A stretch of DNA of 34,876 nt, from the NCBI GenBank assembly GCA_903642325.1, contig CAHJWM010000052.1, positions 1 through 34,876 on the forward strand, read 5' to 3'. Position 1 is the stretch's first letter. Every line of letters begins with the position of its first letter. Origin of the DNA: Myxococcales bacterium. GTDB taxonomy: Bacteria; Myxococcota_A; Polyangia; Polyangiales; Polyangiaceae. Shown in pieces: positions 16,648 through 25,363 of this stretch. The translations under genes were made by a program, and so were the position numbers. The notes beneath the pieces are model-generated. The model was given only the letters and a program-made list of their open reading frames with translations, was not told the origin of the DNA and searched no databases.

Positions 16648-17163
16648 TTGGATCCGTTCGAGGCGCTCGGCGTCGAGCCCGCTTTCAGTCTCGACCTCGG
16701 GCTCCTCGAGCAGCGTCATCGGGACCTGAGCCGGGCTTTACACCCCGACCGCCACGCGAGCTCGGGTGTGGCTGAACGGCGTATGGCGCTCGGGCGAGCG
16801 ATCGAAGTCAATGAGGCGTTCCGCACGCTGAAGGATCCGGTGCGGCGCGCCGAAGCCCTGCTCGCCCGCCGCGGCGTTGCCAGTGGTGAAGGCAAGGAAC
16901 CCGCCGCGTCACCCGCGTTCCTGCTGGAGGTCATGGAGCGGCGGGAAGCTCTGGCAGAGGTCCGGCAAAGCAAGGACCAGGCGGCGCTGGCTCGTCTGAT
17001 CGGCGAAGTGGGCGGGGAAGTGGCGCGGAGCGAGCGCACCCTGACCGAGCAGTTCGCGCGGGCCGCTCATGAATCCGCGGAAATTCTGAAGCACATTGCC
17101 GAGTTGCGCTACTACCGCCGCTTCCTCGAGGAAGCCGCCTCTATCTCCGACGAGTTATTCTGA
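16648..17163 (+). CDS. hscB: Co-chaperone HscB (Hsc20), J-domain protein
   Basis: This 171-residue co-chaperone brings IscU to HscA and stimulates its ATPase. It begins at TTG 16648 ([16 protein letters not shown]), one base after iscA; no ATG or GTG start is compatible with the J-domain N-terminus. The J-domain covers about residues 1-75 and contains the essential HPD motif (32-34, in ALHPDRHAS). The C-terminal three-helix domain (about 85-171) holds the IscU-binding face ([14 protein letters not shown] and [10 protein letters not shown]). Length matches the family (171 in E. coli). hscA starts one base after the stop. Confidence 0.93.
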   Translation: MDPFEALGVEPAFSLDLGLLEQRHRDLSRALHPDRHASSGVAERRMALGRAIEVNEAFRTLKDPVRRAEALLARRGVASGEGKEPAASPAFLLEVMERREALAEVRQSKDQAALARLIGEVGGEVARSERTLTEQFARAAHESAEILKHIAELRYYRRFLEEAASISDELF

Positions 17164-17164
17164 C

Positions 17165-19075
17165 ATGCTGCTCGATATTTTCGATCCCAAGGCGCCGCCC
17201 CAAGCCATCGGCATCGATCTGGGTACGACCAATTCGATTGTTGCCCACGTACGTGATGGCCGACCGGTACCGCTGACCACGTGCGACGGCACTCCGCTCT
17301 TGCCCTCGGTCGTCCATTACGGGGTCGAGGGCTCGGTGTTGGTTGGGCGCACGGCGGCCGCCTACGCGACGCGGGAGCCCGAGCGCACGATCGCCAGTGT
17401 GAAACGCTTCATGGGACGCGCCGCGGGGGACGTAGAAACCAAGCGGCTCGGCGCGTACAAGTTCGTGCCCGGGGACGATGCGGTGGTGCGCTTCGATCTG
17501 GGAAACCTGCGGCCAAGCGCGGTCGAGGTCAGCGCCGAGATTTTGAAGAGCCTGAAGCAGAGCGCGCTCGACCAATTAACGCACGTGGGGGGCGCGGTGA
17601 TCACCGTGCCGGCGTACTTCGACGACGCCCAGCGCCAAGCCACGCGAGACGCGGGCCGCGTCGCGGGGCTGGAAGTACTCCGCTTGCTCAACGAGCCCAC
17701 CGCCGCCGCGCTCGCCTACGGGCTCGATAAGCGTCAAAATGGCTTATTTGCGGTGTATGACTTGGGTGGCGGCACGTTCGACGTGACGATCCTGCGGCTC
17801 GATGACGGCGTGTTCCAGGTCAAGAGCACGGGCGGTGATAGCGCCCTAGGCGGCGATGACATGGATCGCGAGATCGCCGAGCGCATGTTGACGGCCATGG
17901 GTGCGAACGAGCCGCGCCTGCGCACTCCGGAAGTGGTCAGCATCGCGCTGGAAGCGGCGCGCCACGCCAAGCACGCTTCGACGGAAGCCGCCGAGGTGAA
18001 CATCGAGCTGCCGAAGCGAGGCGGGGGAGAGCTACGATTCGTTCTGCGACGCGGGGACTTCGAGGACTGGATCCAGCCGCTCTTGGAGCGCACCGGTAAA
18101 TCCTGCCGGCGCGCGTTGCGCGATGCCGAGGTGGAGGCGAGCGCGCTCGACGGCGTCATCTTGGTGGGAGGCTCCACCCGCGTGCCGCGCGTGCGGGCCT
18201 TCGTTCAGGAACTGTTCGGCAAGGCGCCTTTGGCGGACATCGATCCAGACCTGGTAGTGGCTTACGGCGCCGCCATTCAAGCCGACCTGCTGGCGCGAGA
18301 CAGCGATGAAGTCTTGCTCTTGGACGTTCTGCCACTGTCGCTCGGCATCGAGACCATGGGCGGCGGAGTCGACAAGATTTTGCCCAGAAACACTACGATT
18401 CCCGCGGGCGCACAGGCCACCTTCACGACGTACGCCGACAACCAGACGGGCTTCGACCTGCACGTCGTGCAGGGCGAACGCGAGATCGCCAGTGACTGCC
18501 GGTCTCTGGCTCGCTTCAAGCTGGGCGGCATCCCGCCGCTGCCGGCGGGCGTCGCCCGCCTCGAAGTCAGCTTCGACGTGGACGAAAACAGCCTGCTGCA
18601 CGTGAAGGCGGTGGAGCTAACGACGGGCATCACTCAAAGCGTCGAAGTGAAGCCGAGCTATGGCCTGACTGACGAGCAAGTCGAGCAGATGTTGACGGAA
18701 GCGCTCGACCACGGCGAAAGCGACTTCGAATTACGCCGCTTGCGCGACGCGCAGGTCGAAGCGACGCGCATCTTACTGGCCACGGAGAAAGCCTTTGCCA
18801 GTGACGCGGACCTGCTCGAAGACGCGGAGCGCGCGCGAATAGAGCGCGCTCTGCTCGCGGTTCGCCAAGCCGCGTCGTCGGCGAGCCAGGCCGCGAGCAT
18901 CCAAAGCGCGGTAAGCGCGCTCGACGATGCCACCCACGGTTGGGCTGGGCGCCGCATGAACCGCGCGATTCAATCTGCAATCGCGGGTAAGAACCTGGGC
19001 GCGGTGGAGCGGAGCGTGGCGCATGCCGCCGGCGTGGAAGCTCACCTGGCCAAGCACGGAGACCACGAGCGATGA
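17165..19075 (+). CDS. hscA: Fe-S assembly Hsp70 chaperone HscA
   Basis: This 636-residue specialised Hsp70 acts on IscU to release or transfer clusters. ATG 17165 ([24 protein letters not shown]) was chosen because it sits one base after the hscB stop and matches the HscA N-terminus; the longer frame from 17096 runs inside hscB. The nucleotide-binding domain (about 14-395) has the phosphate-1 loop [10 protein letters not shown], phosphate-2 [14 protein letters not shown] and adenosine motif [16 protein letters not shown]. The peptide-binding domain follows (about 400-520; [24 protein letters not shown]), then a helical lid. The stop overlaps fdx (ATGA). Specific assignment over DnaK rests on operon position and the absence of the DnaK EEVD-like tail. 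Confidence 0.95.
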   Translation: MLLDIFDPKAPPQAIGIDLGTTNSIVAHVRDGRPVPLTTCDGTPLLPSVVHYGVEGSVLVGRTAAAYATREPERTIASVKRFMGRAAGDVETKRLGAYKFVPGDDAVVRFDLGNLRPSAVEVSAEILKSLKQSALDQLTHVGGAVITVPAYFDDAQRQATRDAGRVAGLEVLRLLNEPTAAALAYGLDKRQNGLFAVYDLGGGTFDVTILRLDDGVFQVKSTGGDSALGGDDMDREIAERMLTAMGANEPRLRTPEVVSIALEAARHAKHASTEAAEVNIELPKRGGGELRFVLRRGDFEDWIQPLLERTGKSCRRALRDAEVEASALDGVILVGGSTRVPRVRAFVQELFGKAPLADIDPDLVVAYGAAIQADLLARDSDEVLLLDVLPLSLGIETMGGGVDKILPRNTTIPAGAQATFTTYADNQTGFDLHVVQGEREIASDCRSLARFKLGGIPPLPAGVARLEVSFDVDENSLLHVKAVELTTGITQSVEVKPSYGLTDEQVEQMLTEALDHGESDFELRRLRDAQVEATRILLATEKAFASDADLLEDAERARIERALLAVRQAASSASQAASIQSAVSALDDATHGWAGRRMNRAIQSAIAGKNLGAVERSVAHAAGVEAHLAKHGDHER

Positions 19076-19416
19076 CCAAGGTACGGTTTCTCGAGCACGA
19101 CCTGGAAATAGACGTGCCGCTCGGCACCACCTTGCTCAAGGCCTCGAAGCAAGCGGGGGCTCCAGAGGGCGATGCGTGCGGGGGGGTCTGTGCGTGCTCG
19201 ACCTGCCACGTTTACGTCGAAACAGGCCCAGATCTGCTGTCCTCGGCCGAAGAGGGTGAGGAAGACATTCTGGATAAAGCGTTCGATGTGCGGATGAGCT
19301 CCCGCCTCGGCTGCCAGGCTAAAATCGTGGGCGAAGGTCTGATTGAGCTGCGCATCTCCAATGAGAGCTTGGATGCCTATTACAACGAGCACCCGAACGT
19401 GAAGCGCCCCCAATAG
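19072..19416 (+). CDS. fdx: Isc-type [2Fe-2S] ferredoxin
   Basis: This 114-residue adrenodoxin-type ferredoxin supplies electrons for Fe-S assembly. Cluster ligands Cys36, Cys42 and Cys45 lie in [16 protein letters not shown] (C-x5-C-x2-C), with Cys81 in LGCQAKI as the fourth. The extra Cys40 is also present in many Isc ferredoxins and has been linked to in vitro function. The gene overlaps hscA by 4 bases and ends the recognised isc operon; no iscX follows. The acidic stretch after the cluster loop ([14 protein letters not shown]) suits docking to IscS. Confidence 0.96.
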   Translation: MTKVRFLEHDLEIDVPLGTTLLKASKQAGAPEGDACGGVCACSTCHVYVETGPDLLSSAEEGEEDILDKAFDVRMSSRLGCQAKIVGEGLIELRISNESLDAYYNEHPNVKRPQ

Positions 19417-19463
19417 AGCCGGCGATTTGCAATGCGCAGGCCATTTGGAGGAAGCTCGACACC

Positions 19464-19775
19464 ATGAAAGCCAAGCCCAAGGCAAAGTCTAAAGCCGCTC
19501 AAGAGCCCGCCGTCGCCAAAAAGACGGCCAAGAAGGTCGCGAAGAAGGTGGCCAAGGCCGCTACGAACGCGCCCGAAACCGTGAAGAAAGTCGTGAAGGC
19601 CGCCAAGCCTGCGGTCACGAAGACCAAAAAAAGCCCGCCCAGCAGCAGCAACGGCATCATGGACACCGTCAGGCGGGAGGTCGCGCGAGTGACGGCCGTA
19701 GCTGAAGCCGTCAGCGAGGTCGTGCAGGAAGAGCTCGGCAGGCGCGTTCCGAAGAAAGCAGCGCGCAAAAACTGA
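19464..19775 (+). CDS. Small Lys/Ala-rich histone-H1-like protein
   Basis: This 103-residue, very basic protein starts at ATG 19464; GGAGG at 19447-19451 is 12 bases upstream, a rather long spacing. Residues 1-62 are built of AKKTAKKVAKKVAKAA-like repeats, as in the C-terminal tail of eukaryotic H1 and bacterial H1-like proteins. Residues 63-96 are a predicted amphipathic helix (MDTVRREVARVTAVAEAVSEVV), and the end is again basic (KKAARKN). It has no enzyme motif; a nucleoid or RNA-binding role is inferred from composition. It lies 47 bases after fdx on the same strand, so it may be read through from the isc promoter, but a functional link is not shown. Confidence 0.75.
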   Translation: MKAKPKAKSKAAQEPAVAKKTAKKVAKKVAKAATNAPETVKKVVKAAKPAVTKTKKSPPSSSNGIMDTVRREVARVTAVAEAVSEVVQEELGRRVPKKAARKN

Positions 19776-19859
19776 CCTGCCGGCCCCGGCACGGGCGCTT
19801 GCACGACTAGCGATTGGCTCGGGCCCATGGTCGCAGGCGCTGCTTCGGCTTCGCGGACC

Positions 19860-19961
19860 TCACCGTTGCTTCGAGCGCGGCGGAATCTTCGGCTTCTTCT
19901 TACCGGCGTCGAATTTCGATGCTCTCGCCGTCAGCGCTTGGGCACGCAAGGCTTTCGGCAA
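19860..19961 (-). CDS. Possible 33-residue basic small protein (or remnant of one)
   Basis: A TTG-started frame encodes a 33-residue basic peptide beginning MPKALRAQALTARASKFD and ending GKKKPKIPPRSKQR. The composition and codon choice (AAG-AAG-AAG-CCG-AAG-ATT) look coding rather than random. An in-frame TGA directly precedes the TTG, and the codons before that stop also read as basic, SR-rich sequence (SRRPRSHQSPRRK), so this could be the 3' end of a decayed basic protein rather than an intact gene. No good ribosome-binding site is seen. Confidence is low. Confidence 0.25.
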   Translation of the reverse strand: MPKALRAQALTARASKFDAGKKKPKIPPRSKQR

Positions 19962-20086
19962 TCACTTTCTTCGAGGCGATTGGTGCGAGCGCGGGCGACG
20001 GCTGATGAAGCCCTTCCCTGCGACCTACACTTGCCCACCGACCTGAGCTCTCGCGTCTTATCTCATCCTGAGACGGCGCCGTATCG

Positions 20087-20106
20087 GAAAGGGTCGAGAC
20101 CCTTTC
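20087..20106. promoter_or_regulatory. Perfect 9-base-arm palindrome 3 bases before the OmpA start codon
   Basis: The arms are GAAAGGGTC and GACCCTTTC with a two-base centre. The left arm contains the only purine-rich stretch (GAAAGGG) that could serve as a ribosome-binding site, although at 17 bases from the ATG it is far away. The element could be an operator, or a hairpin that controls access to the start codon. Confidence 0.5.
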
Positions 20107-20109
20107 ACG

Positions 20110-21611
<1,502 letters not shown>

Positions 21612-21615
<4 letters not shown>

Positions 21616-22919
21616 GCGCGAGGGTCGTAAAACAGACGGCATTCTGGAGCGCGCTCGCCGCGCTCGCGTTTCCCGCCGCGTGTGGCAGCAGCGGCGTCGT
21701 CGGTGGTGACTGCTCGGCGAGCTACGTGGCCTGCGATGGGCGCTGCGTCGACACCGTGAATGATCCAAACAACTGCGGGGGCTGCGCGCAGCCCTGCAAG
21801 GCGGGCGTTGCCTGCCACCACGCCATCTGCACCGGCACGCGGGGTGACGGTTCCTCTGGCGCGAGCAGCGGGGGCGAAAGCGGCGAGGGCGGCGCAAGTG
21901 CTGGCGCTTCCGGCAATGACGGTGCTTCGGGTGCAGGCATGAATGGGGGCGAGGCCGGGGACGACACGGACGGAGGTAAGGCGGGCGACGGCAAGCCCGA
22001 CGCCGACCCGGCTTGTGCGCCGCCCTACAAGCGTGCTGAGGCGTGCGGCAACTGCCTAACCAAATGCGGCGGGGCGGCGCCGACCTGCTCGCCCGACGGC
22101 ATGGGGAACTACGCGTGCGTGCTCTCGTGCGACGCACCACTCGAGCAATGTAGCGGGCAGTGCGTCGACTTCAATATCGATCCGGAAAACTGCGGACGTT
22201 GTGGCAACGTCTGTCCGTCGAACATCTGCCAAGGTGGAAAGTGCGTGGGGGCAAACGTGGGGCACGTCGTGCTCGCGTGCATTGACTATCAGCAACCGGC
22301 CAAAACTAGCGCTCAAACAACGCTCTTGGGCAACGCCGTGCTGCTGCCTTCACACAACCCAGTGCGCATCCTTGGCTATACGGAATACGCGCCCGCCGCC
22401 GAGCGCGCCCGCGTCGACCAAAACATCGCGTATGCGGCCGCGGGTCGCGGGCGGGGTTATTCGGTGACCGCGCTCGACCTGTACACGAGCGCGACGGCGA
22501 CCCTGAACATCGATGACTACGACGTATTCTTGATCTACGATCAGACAGCCGCGCCCAAAGGGCAGCTGGCACGGGTAGGCGGGGCCTGGCAGAAAAGCTC
22601 GGTCGTCGCGTCGTTCGCGGCCGCAGGCGGCACGGTCATCGTGCTGAGCGGTGATACGGGGGAGATGGGCGCTTTCCTGAGCAGCTCGGAGCTGCTCCCG
22701 GTGACTGCTCAAACGGCGCTGGGGGGCATCAAGTTGTACAATCGAGCGCCCGCGGATGCGCTCGGCATCAACGTCATTTCACCCTTCCTGGCGCCTAGCG
22801 ATTCCTGCACTTTCACGACCAGCCAAGCTCCAGACGCCGCCGATATCTTCGTCGTCTCGGACGCGGCCGGGCCTGCGGCGGGATCGCCGGTCGTCGTTCA
22901 TCGCGTGATAGAGCCGTAA
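21612..22919 (+). CDS. Cys-rich lipoprotein with C-terminal Rossmann/ThuA-like domain
   Basis: This 435-residue secreted protein has a signal and a lipobox-like PAAC (Cys24; the -3 position is atypical). It carries two Cys-rich motifs of the myxobacterial CxxxCVDxxxDPxNCGxCxxxC type: about 41-73 (CDGRCVDTVNDPNNCGGC) and about 180-211 (CSGQCVDFNIDPENCGRC). A Gly/Ser/Ala-rich linker (about 74-130) separates them. Residues about 215-435 look like an alpha/beta fold (VGHVVLACIDYQQ, IDDYDVFLIYDQTAA, GGTVIVLSGDTGEMGAF) resembling ThuA/glutamine-amidotransferase-like domains, without a recognisable catalytic Cys-His-Glu triad. The ATGA overlap with the OmpA gene suggests the two surface proteins act together. 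Function unknown. Confidence 0.8.
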
Positions 22920-22966
22920 CGCCACGCATCGGTCGCCGTGAACCGATCGACTATTCGGGTAGGTGC

Positions 22967-22991
22967 GCGGCCGCGAGCGACGCGCGGCCGC
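22967..22991. terminator. Hairpin between convergent genes
   Basis: A perfect 9-base stem (GCGGCCGCG / CGCGGCCGC, 7-base loop) lies between the ends of two convergent genes, 48 bases after the lipoprotein stop and 12 before the acyltransferase stop. The right arm is followed by TTCT only, so termination in the plus direction would be weak; it may work in both directions. Confidence 0.45.
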
Positions 22992-23002
22992 TTCTAAGTG
23001 CC

Positions 23003-23809
23003 TTAGCTCGTCTCTCGAGAGGCCGTAAGCGGCAAGATTTCCGCGCGCAGTGTCATGATTTGCTCGCGCGCGGCGGCTCTGAGCTTTGGTACATCGGCGT
23101 GGGTCATGCCTTGCGTGGAGATGGCCTGGCCGATGCTCAAGATCCCCCGCGCGGAGCCCGGGCGCCAATCGTGCTTCGAAAGCGCTCCGTCCGTTCCCGC
23201 GACGGCCATCGGCAGAACGTCCGCCCCGGTGTCGATGGCCAGGCGAAACGCGCCATCCTTGAAGGGCTGCATTTCGCCGGTTTTGGAACGCGTGCCCTCG
23301 GGAAAAATCATGACGGGCACACCTTGGTCCAGCCAGCGCGCGCATTTCCCTAGCGCGGCTTTGGCCGCGGAGGGTGATGCGCGATCGATGGGGACGTCTT
23401 TCACGAGACGCATGCTCCAGCCGATGAACGGAATATCGAAGAGCGAGCGCTTCGCAAGCCACTTCATTTCCCAAGGCACGTGGCAGATCAGAAACACGTC
23501 CGTGTGTGAGCAGTGGTTGCTGACGCACACGGTCTTACCTGGGTTCTTGGGGATTCGACCGTGAATGCGGAATCGCCAAACTGGCGAAAACGTGCAGGCC
23601 GCCTGCGCCGTGCGGCGCAGCGCGCGGCCGCTCCAGATGCGCCGGGGGTCGAACCAAAAGGTGAGCCCGTACACTAGAACAACCGCCGCCCAGCCGATGA
23701 TTGCCACCAAGAGCAGCTGTATACAGGCAATGATCGCGAGCAGCGTACGCACGGTTGGACCCGGGCGCGTCCTAACATACCCTCGGCCACGGGTTGCAAG
23801 CTGACGCAA
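23003..23809 (-). CDS. 1-acyl-sn-glycerol-3-phosphate acyltransferase (PlsC family)
   Basis: This 268-residue membrane enzyme probably transfers an acyl chain to lysophosphatidic acid in phospholipid synthesis. A hydrophobic helix (about 22-52) anchors it. Acyltransferase motif I is NHCSHTD (98-104; His99-x4-Asp104), motif III is FPEGTRS (169-175), and a basic region (IDRASPSAAK) follows motif II. A proline in ADVLPMAVAG fits motif IV. The usual length is 240-270. It is a single gene between convergent and tandem neighbours, with no obvious operon partner. Lysolipid acyltransferases of other specificity share these motifs, so the substrate is inferred from the family norm. Confidence 0.88.
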   Translation of the reverse strand: MRQLATRGRGYVRTRPGPTVRTLLAIIACIQLLLVAIIGWAAVVLVYGLTFWFDPRRIWSGRALRRTAQAACTFSPVWRFRIHGRIPKNPGKTVCVSNHCSHTDVFLICHVPWEMKWLAKRSLFDIPFIGWSMRLVKDVPIDRASPSAAKAALGKCARWLDQGVPVMIFPEGTRSKTGEMQPFKDGAFRLAIDTGADVLPMAVAGTDGALSKHDWRPGSARGILSIGQAISTQGMTHADVPKLRAAAREQIMTLRAEILPLTASRETS

Positions 23810-23861
23810 AAATGACTCTATCGCCGCGAACGGGAACGGGCCCGGCTCGTTTCGTGCCCGA

Positions 23862-23890
23862 GACGCGCGCCGGAGCTACCGCGCGCCGTC
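23862..23890. repeat. GC-rich imperfect hairpin between phosphatase and acyltransferase genes
   Basis: GACGCGCGC and GCGCGCCGTC pair with one bulged base around a 10-base loop, in the 112-base gap. In the plus direction it is followed by CTGTTTTTGCGG, a short T-run. Both flanking genes run minus, so it may be the end of the phosphatase transcript, but the U-run is on the wrong side for that strand. Confidence 0.25.
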
Positions 23891-23921
23891 AGTTGCCCTG
23901 TTTTTGCGGCGAGTATGAAGC

Positions 23922-25361
23922 TCAGACCTCGCGATAGCGCGCGATGAGCAGGGTCACGTCATCGTCCGCGGTTTGGTTGCAAAAATCGAGCACTTCGCCG
24001 TGGATCAGGTTGCATAACTGCTCCGCGGGCATCTCAGCGTTGGCCTTGACGAGCTCGGTCAAGCGCTCGAGACCGAATTGCTGCCGTTCAGAATTCATGG
24101 CCTCGGTCACGCCGTCCGTGTAGAGCACGAGCAGATCACCGTGCTCGAGCTGAAGCTCGCTGTCGGTGGTGAACTTGCTGACGTCTTTCATCGCCCCGAG
24201 CCAGGTGCCGGGTGTTTGCACGAGCTCGATGCGGCGCGTGCGTTTGCGGTACACGACCAGCTCTTCGTGGGCCCCCGCGAACCGCAAGCGACCATCTCTA
24301 AAGTAGCGAAATAGCGTGAAGGTGACGTGCTCCTTGTTGTGCAAGCGGTGACGAATATTGTCGTAGAGCACGGTATTCAGCGCGCTGACGATGTCTCTCG
24401 GCGCCGCATCCGGGTAGCGGCGACCGAGCGCCCCGACGACGCTTTGCACCATCAACATCACGAGGCCCGAGGTGAGCCCGTGGCCCGCCACATCGCCGAT
24501 GCCGATGAACGCTCCGCCGCCCGGCGCCGGGAAAACATCGTAATAATCCCCGCCGACCTCACTCGCGGGGGTCATGCGCGCGGCGACCTCGAGCCCCGGA
24601 ATGTCGATCGCGTCGGGCAACAAGCAAGTTTGGATGCGCGCGCCGATCTCCAGCTCCTTCTCGAGCCGCTGCTTTTGGACCATGTCTTGCGCCGCGCGCT
24701 CCAATGCTTCGAAGGCGCGGCCCGTAACGCGTAGCACCGGACCGACATACAAGGTCACGAAGGAGAAGCTCAGCGCGAGCCCGAACAAGCCCGCGCCAAA
24801 GGTCAACCACAGCAGGCGCTGACGCAAATTTTCGCCGGCTTCCAGGCGAGCCGTCGAGGCAATCATGGCCACGCGTCCTATGAGAGCGCCCTCCACGCTG
24901 CGACTGCTCCAAGAAGAGATGAAGCTGCCCGATACGTTCAGCTTGCGCTCCGGCCCTCGAAAGAAGCTCTCGCTCGGTCCGGGCAGCTCACCTTGCAGGG
25001 CCAATACCTTGCCCTGGGCATCGGTGACGACGATCGCCTGCACGTCGCTATCGGTCGCATAATGTTCGAAAGAATCGCGGATCACGGGCCCGTCTTCGAG
25101 CAGCATGCCGAGCTCGGCGTGCTCGGCCACCTCGGCCGCGCCTTGAGCGACTTTCCAGCCCAAATCTTGCCGGATCGAAGGCGTGAGCCAGTGAAAAATG
25201 TGCGTCACGAGTAGGATTACGAAGGTGCACAAGGCCGCGAGCAACAGCGCGATGAAGGCGGTCAAGGTGATCTTCAAGCGTGAGCTCGAGAGCATCCGCT
25301 TGCGCTCGGCGAGCGGTAATAGCGTCGCGGGCGCAGAGGCGAGGGACAGCGTCGCGGCCAT
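23922..25361 (-). CDS. Membrane-anchored PP2C/SpoIIE-type serine phosphatase
   Basis: This 479-residue protein starts at ATG 25361, two bases after the stop of the upstream cyclase gene; the longer frame to 25580 runs inside that gene. Layout: cytoplasmic N-terminus, transmembrane helix (about 33-56), periplasmic sensor of about 125 residues (57-182), second helix (184-206), a HAMP-like/coiled linker (207-240) and a PP2C catalytic domain (about 258-479). Metal-binding acids are visible: Asp272 in GGDYYDV, Asp290 in GIGDVAGHG, Asp416 in YTDGVTE and Asp468 in ADDDVT. The domain resembles SpoIIE, RsbU and SiaA, which dephosphorylate STAS-type proteins. The nearby STAS-like gene (27627-28013) is its likely target; what the periplasmic domain senses is unknown. 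Confidence 0.88.
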   Translation of the reverse strand: MAATLSLASAPATLLPLAERKRMLSSSRLKITLTAFIALLLAALCTFVILLVTHIFHWLTPSIRQDLGWKVAQGAAEVAEHAELGMLLEDGPVIRDSFEHYATDSDVQAIVVTDAQGKVLALQGELPGPSESFFRGPERKLNVSGSFISSWSSRSVEGALIGRVAMIASTARLEAGENLRQRLLWLTFGAGLFGLALSFSFVTLYVGPVLRVTGRAFEALERAAQDMVQKQRLEKELEIGARIQTCLLPDAIDIPGLEVAARMTPASEVGGDYYDVFPAPGGGAFIGIGDVAGHGLTSGLVMLMVQSVVGALGRRYPDAAPRDIVSALNTVLYDNIRHRLHNKEHVTFTLFRYFRDGRLRFAGAHEELVVYRKRTRRIELVQTPGTWLGAMKDVSKFTTDSELQLEHGDLLVLYTDGVTEAMNSERQQFGLERLTELVKANAEMPAEQLCNLIHGEVLDFCNQTADDDVTLLIARYREV

Positions 25362-25363
25362 GC

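Larger units (their letters stand above)
19776..20109. other. 334-base intergenic region
   Basis: No RNA gene or clear promoter is visible here. It holds a 33-codon basic ORF on the minus strand (19860-19961) and a perfect palindrome just before the next gene (20087-20106). A short GC-rich inverted repeat (TGCCGG-CC-CCGGCA, 19777-19791 region) follows the H1-like gene, but its two-base loop makes a poor terminator. Confidence 0.6.
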
